A stretch of DNA of 64,000 nucleotides, from assembly GCF_000264995.1 (NCBI RefSeq), contig NW_006767441.1, positions 880,370 to 944,369 on the forward strand. Direction: 5' to 3'. Below the pieces are notes generated by a model, which did not search any database, was not told the origin of the DNA, and saw only the letters and a list, made by a program, of their open reading frames with translations. Below are positions 56,156 to 64,000 of the stretch, piece after piece (the stretch's first letter is position 1; each line of letters opens with the position of its first letter). This DNA is from Punctularia strigosozonata HHB-11173 SS5 (taxonomy: Eukaryota; Basidiomycota; Agaricomycetes; Corticiales; Punctulariaceae). The position numbers and the translations under genes are program-made.

Positions 56156-58237
56156 GTGGACCTGCCTCCGACAACCAACCTAACGTCGTCGACGGCATCC
56201 CAGGACACCCCAACACGTTCGCTGTCCTGGACGAGGACGGCCGAAACGACCACCCGCCACCCATACAGACCGAGGGCAAAGCGGGGAAAAAACGTAGAAC
56301 GATCCAAGAAGTTGGTAAGCGCACCAACTCCTCCAAAACGACCAAAACAAACCCCCCTCCCCACGACAGCGAACGCGATTAGAGAGGCGAAGGTAGCGAT
56401 CTCGAACGCTGAGGGCGCACCCCAGGGTGCACCCCGAAACCTGGCCGCCCATCCCGCCGACACCCACACCAACCCCGTCGCCGCCCAGACCATCGCAGCT
56501 ACCGCACAGGAACCCCCCACTGCCGATTGCGCAGACCCGGAAATGACTCAGGGCACCCCAAACGCCACCCAGCTCCCCCCCGCCATACTCCAAGGTCTCC
56601 ATGCTCCCGTCCGAGCCCACCCCGGCGCCGGCCAGGATGGCCCAGCCGCCCACCACGGTACGGACACCGTTACCCAAGGAACAACGACCACCGCCCACGA
56701 AGCCACGTTCCCCCAAAGCGAACCAACGACTGCAACCGGCACACCGACCATCATCCAGAGCGCGCACACCCCACACCGGGCGCCCACCGCCCAACGCGTC
56801 GCCGCGCTGACCACCCCCGACACCAGCGCCGCTACCACATCTCCTGCAACCGCGACCGCCCCCGAGACCGACGTGACTACTAGAACTCGCGGCGCCGACG
56901 CCTCCACCCCAGCCCAACAGGAGACGCCCGACGTGCAGATGGCGGCACAGGAAGACCTAGGCGATACGGAGCCCGCCTTCATCGTCACCCCAACCGCCCA
57001 CCTCAGACCCGCAAGCAACACAGAAACACACCTAGGCGGGCAAGACACCCGGAACACCGCCCCCCAGGGAGTTGGACGGAGGCAGCAGGAAATAGCCCTG
57101 CTCGTAGCGGCGTCCCTGACGAAAGGCCCAACCGGAACACTGGACTCCGAACGTATCACGGACGTCGACGTCTCACGGGACGACGACCTTCCCCCCCCTC
57201 CCCCAGACAGCGCACCCGAAGGGAAACTAGCGATTATCGACGACCAACTCATTGCAAACCGCGCATACGCGGCCGTCGACAAGGACCGCCCCCGCCGGGT
57301 GGAGATACCCATCGCCCAGGCTCCGGCCGGCGGGTGGACCATGCCACACATGCGTTTCCGGCTCCAACAGCTGGAAGACATACAGGAGCGCCAGGTACGC
57401 GACTGGGCGGAGGAAGACGAAACCCTCAGCAATAACGTCCTCATCACCGTTTTCGATAAGCCAAACCTCTCGGCGGACGATGCCCAGGACGCCTTCGGAG
57501 AAGTACGCGCCGTGATTCAGGCATTCCTCGAGGACGGCGCACGAATGAGAATCATTATGCCGGTGGCGGCGGACAGACGCCAACCCCGCACGGGACTACT
57601 CACCTACCTGACGGCAGAGAACAAAGCCCGCATCCTCACGCAGGGTGTATTCGCCTCCGCCGACGTCGCCTTCCTCGCTCTCAGCTTCGACGACATCGTC
57701 GTTAACCCGTCGTACTACCTCACGCTTAAAGGACCTCTGGACGTGGACGCCGACCTCATGCTCTACGCCGTCCAGGTAGCCCTCGCTGGGAAAGCCTCCG
57801 ATATCGTTATGGCCCTCGGCATGGACCCCAACGACGACAAAGCTATCGAACAGGTCAACAACTTCATATACAACCTAGAATGCCGGATACTTCCCTTCCT
57901 CGCGCCCAAGGGACGCCCGCAACCACGATACAATATATACGGCCCGGTAATCAACACCTCACTCCCTTGCGCATACCGCGACGTCCAGGCGATCATGTCG
58001 AAGACCAACTTCGGACACTCGCGGGTTGGACCCGTCGAACAGTGCCACGCCGGCCAATGCACCTTCTGTTACGGAGTCGACCATGTATACGGCCTGTGCC
58101 CGATCCGAGAGCAGATCCCGGCGGGCTTCCACGGATCAACCAAGAACTCCTCAACGCGCACCCAAGACCAAGGGCGCAGAGGATACGGGAATGCCCGCGG
58201 CGCGTTCAGAGGCAGAAACCGGGGACGCGGAATGTAA
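56156..58237 (+). CDS. LINE ORF1 protein with CCHC zinc knuckle
   Basis: 693 residues, predicted RNA-binding protein of the element's ribonucleoprotein. The first ~330 residues are Thr/Pro/Ala-rich and low in complexity. A folded part starts near residue 365 (VEIPIAQAPAGGWTMPHMRF) and includes LITVFDKPNLSADDAQDAFG and SYYLTLKGPLDVDADLM. Near residue 634 is CTFCYGVDHVYGLC, a C-x2-C-x4-H-x4-C zinc knuckle. It ends in an RG-rich tail (GAFRGRNRGRGM), probably also for RNA binding. The frame is open throughout with no stop. The exact start is the first Met of the frame and may differ. Confidence 0.85.
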   Translation: MDLPPTTNLTSSTASQDTPTRSLSWTRTAETTTRHPYRPRAKRGKNVERSKKLVSAPTPPKRPKQTPLPTTANAIREAKVAISNAEGAPQGAPRNLAAHPADTHTNPVAAQTIAATAQEPPTADCADPEMTQGTPNATQLPPAILQGLHAPVRAHPGAGQDGPAAHHGTDTVTQGTTTTAHEATFPQSEPTTATGTPTIIQSAHTPHRAPTAQRVAALTTPDTSAATTSPATATAPETDVTTRTRGADASTPAQQETPDVQMAAQEDLGDTEPAFIVTPTAHLRPASNTETHLGGQDTRNTAPQGVGRRQQEIALLVAASLTKGPTGTLDSERITDVDVSRDDDLPPPPPDSAPEGKLAIIDDQLIANRAYAAVDKDRPRRVEIPIAQAPAGGWTMPHMRFRLQQLEDIQERQVRDWAEEDETLSNNVLITVFDKPNLSADDAQDAFGEVRAVIQAFLEDGARMRIIMPVAADRRQPRTGLLTYLTAENKARILTQGVFASADVAFLALSFDDIVVNPSYYLTLKGPLDVDADLMLYAVQVALAGKASDIVMALGMDPNDDKAIEQVNNFIYNLECRILPFLAPKGRPQPRYNIYGPVINTSLPCAYRDVQAIMSKTNFGHSRVGPVEQCHAGQCTFCYGVDHVYGLCPIREQIPAGFHGSTKNSSTRTQDQGRRGYGNARGAFRGRNRGRGM

Positions 58238-58593
58238 ACGCGCGTAGACTAGACCAGACAACCGTAACGATACATAGACGATAGACGACGTGTAACCCCC
58301 ACTCTGAATCTCAAACGAAATGTCATGCTGCTACCAACGATGGCTCGGGACTCAAGGGAGCGTGTCGACCGGTCGCGACACGCATCACCCCAAGTTATGC
58401 CGACCTAATATACAGCTCCTTCACCAGGAAGGAGGACTGATGGTCGACATGCTGCAAGACCGGCGCCTTGGCAAAGTGCCAGCGGAGGCCTATTTAGGCC
58501 GGACAAGCCGCGCGTGTAAGCTGAAGCTGAGCAAACAACTAAATGCCATCGCCCGAGCGGTGCCTATAGGAGTACCTCAGCATAGTCCTGTCC

Positions 58594-61500
58594 GTGGAAG
58601 ACCGGACGACAATAGTCTCCCCCGGCGCCCTCGAAGGCAGAGGGCGCAATACGGGTCATACAGCCTGCTGCCAACACCACAACCACACACCCCCCCCCTT
58701 ATCCACGGTCTCAAACCCCGGTCTTGGCGCGCGCCCTCCCGCGAACAGAGAGGACGTGCCCCCCACCGCCGGGCACGGCCTCGACGACGTTCGGAGAGGT
58801 TTCGGAGGCGGAAATGCTGAACAGGCTCGGGACGACCAAGCCCCGAAAGGCCCGAAGAGGGCAAAACGCGCCCACCTAAAAGTGGCGACCCTGAACATGA
58901 ACGGACACACCGCGCAGGGCGGAACCCCACTGAACAAGTGGAATGACATACATGCTATGATGCGAGACGACAAGATCGCCATCATTGCGCTCCAGGAAAC
59001 TCACCTCACAGAACAAAACCTAGAAGCAATAACAAGAATGTACGGGAAACGCCTGTGGATCTACAACTCGGCGGACCCGGAGCGGCCATCCAACTCCGCC
59101 GGAGTAGCCTTCGTACTAAATAGAGACGTCGTAAGCACGAAGGACTGTAAAATAATAACGATCGAACAAGGACGTGCCGTAGCCATAACACTATCTTGGC
59201 ATGACCGCGACACGGTCACACTCCTAAACGTATACGCCCCAAACGAACCAGGGCGCCACGCAACCTTCTGGAGACGCATAGAGCAAATGAGAAAGGACAA
59301 CAGAATCCCCCAGGTAGACTTCATGCTAGGGGACTTCAACATGGTGGAGGACGAGATAGATAGGGCCCCGCCCAGGGCGGAACTTGACAGTGCAGTAACA
59401 GCCCTCCGGGACTGCAGACGAACGCTGAGAGTACACGACGTATGGCGCGCGGAGAATCCCGCAACGAGGAACTACACGTTCATCAGTAAAGCGACGGGTT
59501 CCATGTCGAGACTGGACAGGATATACGTAGCAGAAAGGCGGAGCACAAGTGTATTTGAATGGGTGTGCCAAACCCCCGATGTAGTAACCGACCACAGGAT
59601 AGTGTGGATGAAATACGCCCCGACAACAATGCCCTATATGGGGCCCGGAAGATGGACGTGGCCGGCCGGACTCACAAACGAAACACATTCCATATCCTCG
59701 GTAGAGAAGATAGGAATGCGCCTCCAGGAAAACCTGGACAGGATGCGCATCGAAGGGCGCACGGCAGAACGGAACCCACAGACGCTCTGGCAAGAATTCA
59801 AGGACAGAGCCGCCGAGATGGCAAGCCTCCTGACAGGGGCAGCCCTTTCGCGAACGAGCAGGAAACTGGCGAGCAAAGAATACGCCCTCGCGACGGAGAT
59901 GAACAAAGAAGAAGCAGGATTGGAAGATGGCGTCGAACCGAGACGAAACATAGCACTCATGGAAAACGAGATACGGCACCTCAAAGGGAAGCTAAGGAGA
60001 GACGCGAAACAAACGAGTCAGGCAAGGTGGCTCGAGAAAGGAGAAACGATGTCCAAATACTGGACGGGAATCAACAAAGACAAAAAGCCACGAGAACTCA
60101 CAATGAGACTGCGACGTCTGGATACGCCGAACCTGTACGCCACACGCACGGACGCGATGGCGGACATCGCGAGAATACACCACGAGCGGCTACAGCATGA
60201 CAGAGAAAAAGAGGAGTGGGCCCATGGAACACACCGGCGGAATATAGAGGCGGCACTGGCGATAATCCCGGAGGAGCGCAAGCTGCCGGAGAACGTCAGA
60301 GAGACGATGCAAGAACCGCTGACAGAACATCATGTCAGACAAGCGCTTGAAAGATCGAAGAGCGGGAAGGCCACGGGCCTGGACGGAATACCGTATGAAG
60401 TATGGAAGGAACTCGACTCACTACATGCGAAACGAGTGAAATTCGAGATGGCGTCCTTCAACGTCATGTCGGTGATGGCGGAAATCTTTAACGACATCCA
60501 AACCCAGGGTGTGGACGAGAAGACACAGTTCACGGATGGATGGATGTGCCCGATATATAAAAAGGGGGACAAAGCTGACATCGCAAATTACCGACCGATC
60601 ACTCTCCTCAACACAGACCACAAACTACTCACCAAGGCTCTAGCCATGCAACTCGCGGATGTGATTGGCGGAATGGTGCACAGCGATCAAGCCGGGTTTA
60701 TACCGGGCCGGTCAATATTCAGCCAGGTGAAACTGTCACAAATGATGGTCAAATACGCGGAAGCCATGGAAGAAGACGGCATAATTGTGGCACTCGATCA
60801 AGAAAAAGCATACGACAAAATCGACCATGAATACCTATGGGCAACCCTGGAAGCATTCAACTTGCCGAAACGTTTCATAGACACGGTGAAAGCCTTGTAC
60901 TCAAACGCGAACACAACTGTAATGATAAACGGCGTTAAAAGCAAAACCTTCAGAGTAACGAGAGGCGTACGACAGGGAGACCCACTGTCGTGCATTCTCT
61001 TCGACCTGGCAATTGAACCGCTAGCATGCAAACTAAGAGGGGACGGAAGACTGAGAGGGTTCCGGATCCCAGGGAAGGCGGAAGCCGTCATCGCGGCACT
61101 ATTCGCCGACGACACTACCGTGTACCTGTCCGCAGAGGACAAGTATAGTGACCTCCTCGACATCCTAGACGGGTGGTGCAGAGCATCACGAGCAAAGTTC
61201 AACAAAGGTAAAACGGAAATCATACCGATAGGCACCGGAGAGTTCCGAGAGAGGGTATGGCAGACGAGGAAGATGGACGCGAGCTCGGCGGAAATGATCC
61301 CGCAAGATGTGCGAATATTAAAAGACGGAGAGGCGGCCAAGCTGCTCGGGACATGGATCGGGAACGGGATAGACGAAGCGGGAGTATGGTCGGACACGGC
61401 AGACAAGGTGAAACGGAACCTAGACAGATGGAACGCAGCGAAGCCGACACTACAAGGGAAAGCCCTGGTCGTGCAGATGGTGGTCGGAGGACTCACCCAA

Positions 61501-63726
61501 TACAAGACGAGAGTACAGGGAATGCCGAACTCGATACTGGAAGACCTGAACAAAATGATACGCAACTTTATATGGGGAGAAGGCCGAGCCTCACCGATAG
61601 CGATGGCCGAGCTCCAGCGACCCAAGGAGGAAGGAGGGATAGGCCTCATCAACCTAGAGGCTAGAAACGAAGCTATCGCGCTGGTATGGCTGCGGGAGTA
61701 CCTCACCATGAACGATCAACGACCAAGATGGGCCGCCCTGGCGGACTTACTGGTAAACAACGCCGCCCCACGAGGGGTCGACTCGAAGGACAGGCTGAAC
61801 TCCTTCCTACAAGACTGGGCAGCGCCGACACAAGGCCCGAATGCAGCGAAGATGCCCAGGGATATTGCCCTCTGGCTGAAAATGGCAAAGAAATACGATG
61901 TCGTTTTCGACGCGATCAGGATTGCGGACCAGGTGAAGATGCTCCTACCTGCCTGGTGCCACCTAGGGGCACCGCGATGGACATACCACAAGACGAAGGA
62001 CAAGTGCCTGAAGACCGCACACGGAGTAGTAACGGTCAAAGATATGCTAGACCAAGCGAAAAGAATACGGAAGATCAGTCACTCGCGGCACAATAGATGC
62101 CAGTGCGATGAATGCGTTGCTGACCGCGACGCGGGGTGCCAGGACCCGAACATGTGCTGCCAACGGGCGGACACAATACTTCGCCGGATTGAACCGCGAT
62201 TCTCAATCCATAGTAAGAGGCGAGACGACGGACTGACCCTGACACACACCAGACAAGAAAAGAACAGGCAAGAGAGAAGACGTCGGGGAGTGATCCGTTT
62301 TGACCCATCAGTGTCTCTCAAAACCGAACCCGGCGAAGGAATAAGGATTTTCGCGGGCGAACACGAACCGAAGAGAGGACCTGCTACGCGACTCAGTAAA
62401 CCTGCCAGGGGACGAAACGTGGAAGAAGAACGAATGACCATATATACAGACGGATCCTGTACGAACAACGGGTCCCTGGACGCGGTATGTGGAAGTGGAA
62501 TATGGGTACCGGACATACCAAGCGCCAGCAGGGCTATCAGAGTACCAGGAGATAAACACTCGAACCAGAGGGGTGAAGTCGCGGCGGTCCTGGTAGCGCT
62601 GCAGACGACGGCGCCCTTCGTACCGATACTCTTCAAGACCGATTCGATGTATGTGATTGATGGCCTAACGGCACACCTCCCGAGGTGGGAGGACATAGGG
62701 TGGACGGGAATAGCGAACTCCGACCTGCTCAAAGCCACGGCGTTCCACCTGGGGAGACGGTCAGCGACGACGGACTTCCTCTGGGTCAAAGGCCACTCGG
62801 GCGAGGAAGGAAACGAAAGGGCTGACGCACTGGCAAAAGAAGGAGCCAACAAAGACGAAGCCGACCCCCTCGACCTCAGCATTCCCCCAGAGTTCAACCT
62901 TCGGGGCGCGAAGCTTTCGGCTATGACCCAATCGATGCTGTATGAAAGGGTATTGGCCCACAAAGGACCGAAGACCGTACGCCCGGCAGCACTGGCCCCG
63001 CTGGACATGACACGACACGCAATCAAGGAGACGAACGGCGTGATGCTGGACGACGAAGCTCTGTGGAGATCGATAAGATGCAAAGACCTCCGTCAACCGG
63101 TGAGACAACTATTATACCGCGCAATGCACGGATCCCACAGGCTAGGGAAGTTCTGGCAGAATGTCCCGGGCCTCGTGGAGAGAGAGGCATGCGCCTACTG
63201 CGGGGACGAGGAATCACTGGAACACATAATGACGGGATGTGATAACGGGCCGGGGAAGGTAGTGTGGGACCTGCTGCACGACGCCTGGCCGCAAGGCCGT
63301 GGAGCCCCGCCCAACATCACGCTCGGCCTCATCCTTGGATGCGGCGCGATTCAAATCAAAGAAACAAACCACGAAACAGGAGTTGAACAACTCCGGACTA
63401 ATCGGTCAAGGCTCATGAGGATACTAATCTCGGAGTCTGCGTACCTGATATGGGTGCTCCGATGCGAACGGACGATACAAGACAGGAAGCACAGTGGAGA
63501 AACAATACGACGAAGGTGGGCGATGGCCATACAAAGACGACTTGAAAGCGACCACGCTATGGCATGCAGAACGATACGCACGGAGTCGCACGTGAGGAAA
63601 GTGCAGGGAACGTGGGATGGACTGCTCTTAAACGAGCAGACACTCCCGGAAGACTGGGCCAAACGCCGTGAGGTTTTAGTGGGTATTAAGCTGCCGAGAC
63701 TCCGCAGACCGGAGCCACCTAGGTAG
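58594..63726 (+). CDS. LINE ORF2: endonuclease, reverse transcriptase, RNase H
   Basis: 1710 residues in one frame. AP-like endonuclease from about residue 95 (LKVATLNMNGH, IIALQETHL, LLNVYAPNEPGRHATFW, FMLGDFNMVEDEIDR, SRLDRIYV, DHRIVWM). Reverse transcriptase: CPIYKKGDKADIANYRPITL, AGFIPGRS, VALDQEKAYDKIDHEYLW, RGVRQGDPLSCILFDLAIEP and FADDTTVYLS with the catalytic Asp pair near residue 837. A Cys-rich patch CQCDECVADRDAGCQDPNMC at about 1169. RNase H from about 1280 (MTIYTDGSCTNNG, NQRGEVAAVLVALQ, TDSMYVIDGL, VKGHSGEEGNERADALAKEG) with the DEDD residues visible. C-terminal CAYCGDEESLEHIMTGC. All catalytic motifs are intact. Start codon uncertain within the first ~90 residues. Confidence 0.95.
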   Translation: MEDRTTIVSPGALEGRGRNTGHTACCQHHNHTPPPLSTVSNPGLGARPPANREDVPPTAGHGLDDVRRGFGGGNAEQARDDQAPKGPKRAKRAHLKVATLNMNGHTAQGGTPLNKWNDIHAMMRDDKIAIIALQETHLTEQNLEAITRMYGKRLWIYNSADPERPSNSAGVAFVLNRDVVSTKDCKIITIEQGRAVAITLSWHDRDTVTLLNVYAPNEPGRHATFWRRIEQMRKDNRIPQVDFMLGDFNMVEDEIDRAPPRAELDSAVTALRDCRRTLRVHDVWRAENPATRNYTFISKATGSMSRLDRIYVAERRSTSVFEWVCQTPDVVTDHRIVWMKYAPTTMPYMGPGRWTWPAGLTNETHSISSVEKIGMRLQENLDRMRIEGRTAERNPQTLWQEFKDRAAEMASLLTGAALSRTSRKLASKEYALATEMNKEEAGLEDGVEPRRNIALMENEIRHLKGKLRRDAKQTSQARWLEKGETMSKYWTGINKDKKPRELTMRLRRLDTPNLYATRTDAMADIARIHHERLQHDREKEEWAHGTHRRNIEAALAIIPEERKLPENVRETMQEPLTEHHVRQALERSKSGKATGLDGIPYEVWKELDSLHAKRVKFEMASFNVMSVMAEIFNDIQTQGVDEKTQFTDGWMCPIYKKGDKADIANYRPITLLNTDHKLLTKALAMQLADVIGGMVHSDQAGFIPGRSIFSQVKLSQMMVKYAEAMEEDGIIVALDQEKAYDKIDHEYLWATLEAFNLPKRFIDTVKALYSNANTTVMINGVKSKTFRVTRGVRQGDPLSCILFDLAIEPLACKLRGDGRLRGFRIPGKAEAVIAALFADDTTVYLSAEDKYSDLLDILDGWCRASRAKFNKGKTEIIPIGTGEFRERVWQTRKMDASSAEMIPQDVRILKDGEAAKLLGTWIGNGIDEAGVWSDTADKVKRNLDRWNAAKPTLQGKALVVQMVVGGLTQYKTRVQGMPNSILEDLNKMIRNFIWGEGRASPIAMAELQRPKEEGGIGLINLEARNEAIALVWLREYLTMNDQRPRWAALADLLVNNAAPRGVDSKDRLNSFLQDWAAPTQGPNAAKMPRDIALWLKMAKKYDVVFDAIRIADQVKMLLPAWCHLGAPRWTYHKTKDKCLKTAHGVVTVKDMLDQAKRIRKISHSRHNRCQCDECVADRDAGCQDPNMCCQRADTILRRIEPRFSIHSKRRDDGLTLTHTRQEKNRQERRRRGVIRFDPSVSLKTEPGEGIRIFAGEHEPKRGPATRLSKPARGRNVEEERMTIYTDGSCTNNGSLDAVCGSGIWVPDIPSASRAIRVPGDKHSNQRGEVAAVLVALQTTAPFVPILFKTDSMYVIDGLTAHLPRWEDIGWTGIANSDLLKATAFHLGRRSATTDFLWVKGHSGEEGNERADALAKEGANKDEADPLDLSIPPEFNLRGAKLSAMTQSMLYERVLAHKGPKTVRPAALAPLDMTRHAIKETNGVMLDDEALWRSIRCKDLRQPVRQLLYRAMHGSHRLGKFWQNVPGLVEREACAYCGDEESLEHIMTGCDNGPGKVVWDLLHDAWPQGRGAPPNITLGLILGCGAIQIKETNHETGVEQLRTNRSRLMRILISESAYLIWVLRCERTIQDRKHSGETIRRRWAMAIQRRLESDHAMACRTIRTESHVRKVQGTWDGLLLNEQTLPEDWAKRREVLVGIKLPRLRRPEPPR

Positions 63727-63791
63727 TGCACGAGCCCCACTCGCCCTGGAGTCCCCCCAGGGGTCGTGGTATTGAGCATTTTTCCTCGGAC

Positions 63792-63863
63792 CGGGCTACA
63801 CAAAGCCCGCTATTTAGGAGTAGCTTATTTAGGGCTAGACATGCTTGTCGACTGCTAAATAAG
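63792..63863 (+). other. Stem-loops at the LINE 3' end
   Basis: Two perfect inverted repeats just before the tail: CGGGCT (63792-63797) with AGCCCG (63804-63809), loop of 6, and CTTATTTAG (63824-63832) with CTAAATAAG (63855-63863), loop of 22. Such 3' hairpins are often recognised by the element's own reverse transcriptase. Confidence 0.6.
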
Positions 63864-63878
63864 AATATCTGCTCGTCC

Positions 63879-63891
63879 AAAAAAAAAAAGA
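63879..63891 (+). other. Poly-A tail of the LINE
   Basis: Eleven A (63879-63889), then ga; the A run continues into the duplication. It marks the 3' end of the reverse-transcribed copy. Confidence 0.85.
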
Positions 63892-63903
63892 AAACGCTTC
63901 AAC
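63892..63903 (+). repeat. Target-site duplication, right copy
   Basis: 12 bp identical to 54767-54778, after the A-rich tail. The copy cannot be placed to the exact base because the tail also ends in A. Confidence 0.9.
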
Positions 63904-64000
63904 CTCGTGGGTAACAGAAAGAGGAAGCACGTGATCGTGAGACTGGCACGGGTGGCGGTAATTGCCGGCCTCAAGCAGATTCAAAGGCTGCTCCACCCGA
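63904..64000 (+). pseudogene. Host gene fragment right of the LINE insertion
   Basis: Reads LVGNRKRKHVIVRLARVAVI and AGLKQIQRLLHP in the frame set by the left fragment (54692-54778), and runs off the window edge without a stop. Same inferred host gene; product not recognised. Basic and Leu/Ile-rich, protein-like composition. Confidence 0.4.

Larger units (their letters stand above)
54779..63891 (+). mobile_element. Full-length non-LTR retrotransposon (LINE), probably Tad1-like
   Basis: A 9.1-kb element bounded by perfect 12-bp duplications, with a 1.4-kb 5' leader, ORF1 (56156-58237), a 356-bp gap, ORF2 (58594-63726), a short 3' UTR and an A-rich tail (11 A from 63879, then gaaaa). ORF2 has AP-endonuclease, reverse transcriptase and RNase H, the arrangement of fungal Tad1-type LINEs; the clade is inferred from domain order, not a tree. 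Both ORFs are uninterrupted and the duplications are identical, so the insertion looks recent and potentially active. It copies itself by target-primed reverse transcription at a nick. Base and codon use (C-rich, many A/G-ending Arg codons) differ from neighbouring genes. Confidence 0.93.

Noticed and set aside
55891-57447. Minus-strand frames of 209-299 codons inside the LINE
   Set aside because: Antisense shadows of the 5' leader and ORF1; no recognisable motif.
1-64000. CRISPR arrays, bacterial operons, LTR elements
   Set aside because: No regularly spaced repeats, no ribosome-binding-site-led gene strings, and no paired long terminal repeats or integrase/gag motifs seen.

Overview
The window is a stretch of nuclear chromosome from a basidiomycete fungus, most likely an agaricomycete and plausibly a wood- or litter-decayer. 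The evidence is gene density (about 26 recognisable protein genes in 54 kb), many introns of about 40-100 bp, two genes with the DUF6533-type seven-helix core seen in Agaricomycetes, a secreted pectate-lyase-like enzyme, and very short shared promoters. Gene models were read by eye from splice signals and conserved protein motifs. Stop codons and start choices are usually solid; some internal junctions are not.

Layout. 0-6 kb: the 3' half of a DHA2-type drug transporter, then two related DUF6533 membrane-protein genes on the minus strand with gene-poor spacers. 6.8-20 kb: GID4 (E3 ligase substrate receptor), an EH-domain protein like Irs4/Tax4, UTP21 (U3 snoRNP), a small membrane protein, a WDR53-like protein and a secreted two-repeat cysteine-rich protein with Kex2-like sites. 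20-54 kb: tRNA-Phe and then a dense run of housekeeping genes, mostly in divergent pairs: XAP5/FAM50 with mitochondrial uS13, BET3 with BCS1, BUD23 with a RecQ-type helicase, N-myristoyltransferase with V-ATPase subunit D, RPL26 with FRG1, a DnaJ-ankyrin protein with LUC7, and a USP48-like deubiquitinase with GAA1. An unidentified large protein lies between LUC7 and USP48; TAF7 and the pectate lyase follow GAA1. 54.8-63.9 kb: one full-length, apparently intact LINE with two ORFs, a poly-A tail and 12-bp target-site duplications. It appears to sit inside an exon of an unidentified host gene.

Functionally this is a mixed core-genome segment: ribosome production (UTP21, BUD23, RPL26, uS13m), splicing and transcription (XAP5, LUC7, TAF7, FRG1), membrane traffic and lipid or GPI modification (BET3, GAA1, NMT), protein turnover (GID4, USP48-like), mitochondria and vacuole (BCS1, VMA8). 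There is no operon-like logic. The notable signals are the compact divergent promoters, an unusual number of inferred GC-AG introns (six), an AT-rich but intact RecQ-like gene sharing a 73-bp promoter with BUD23, the Kex2-type repeat precursor, and the young LINE. I found no clearly new multi-gene system.
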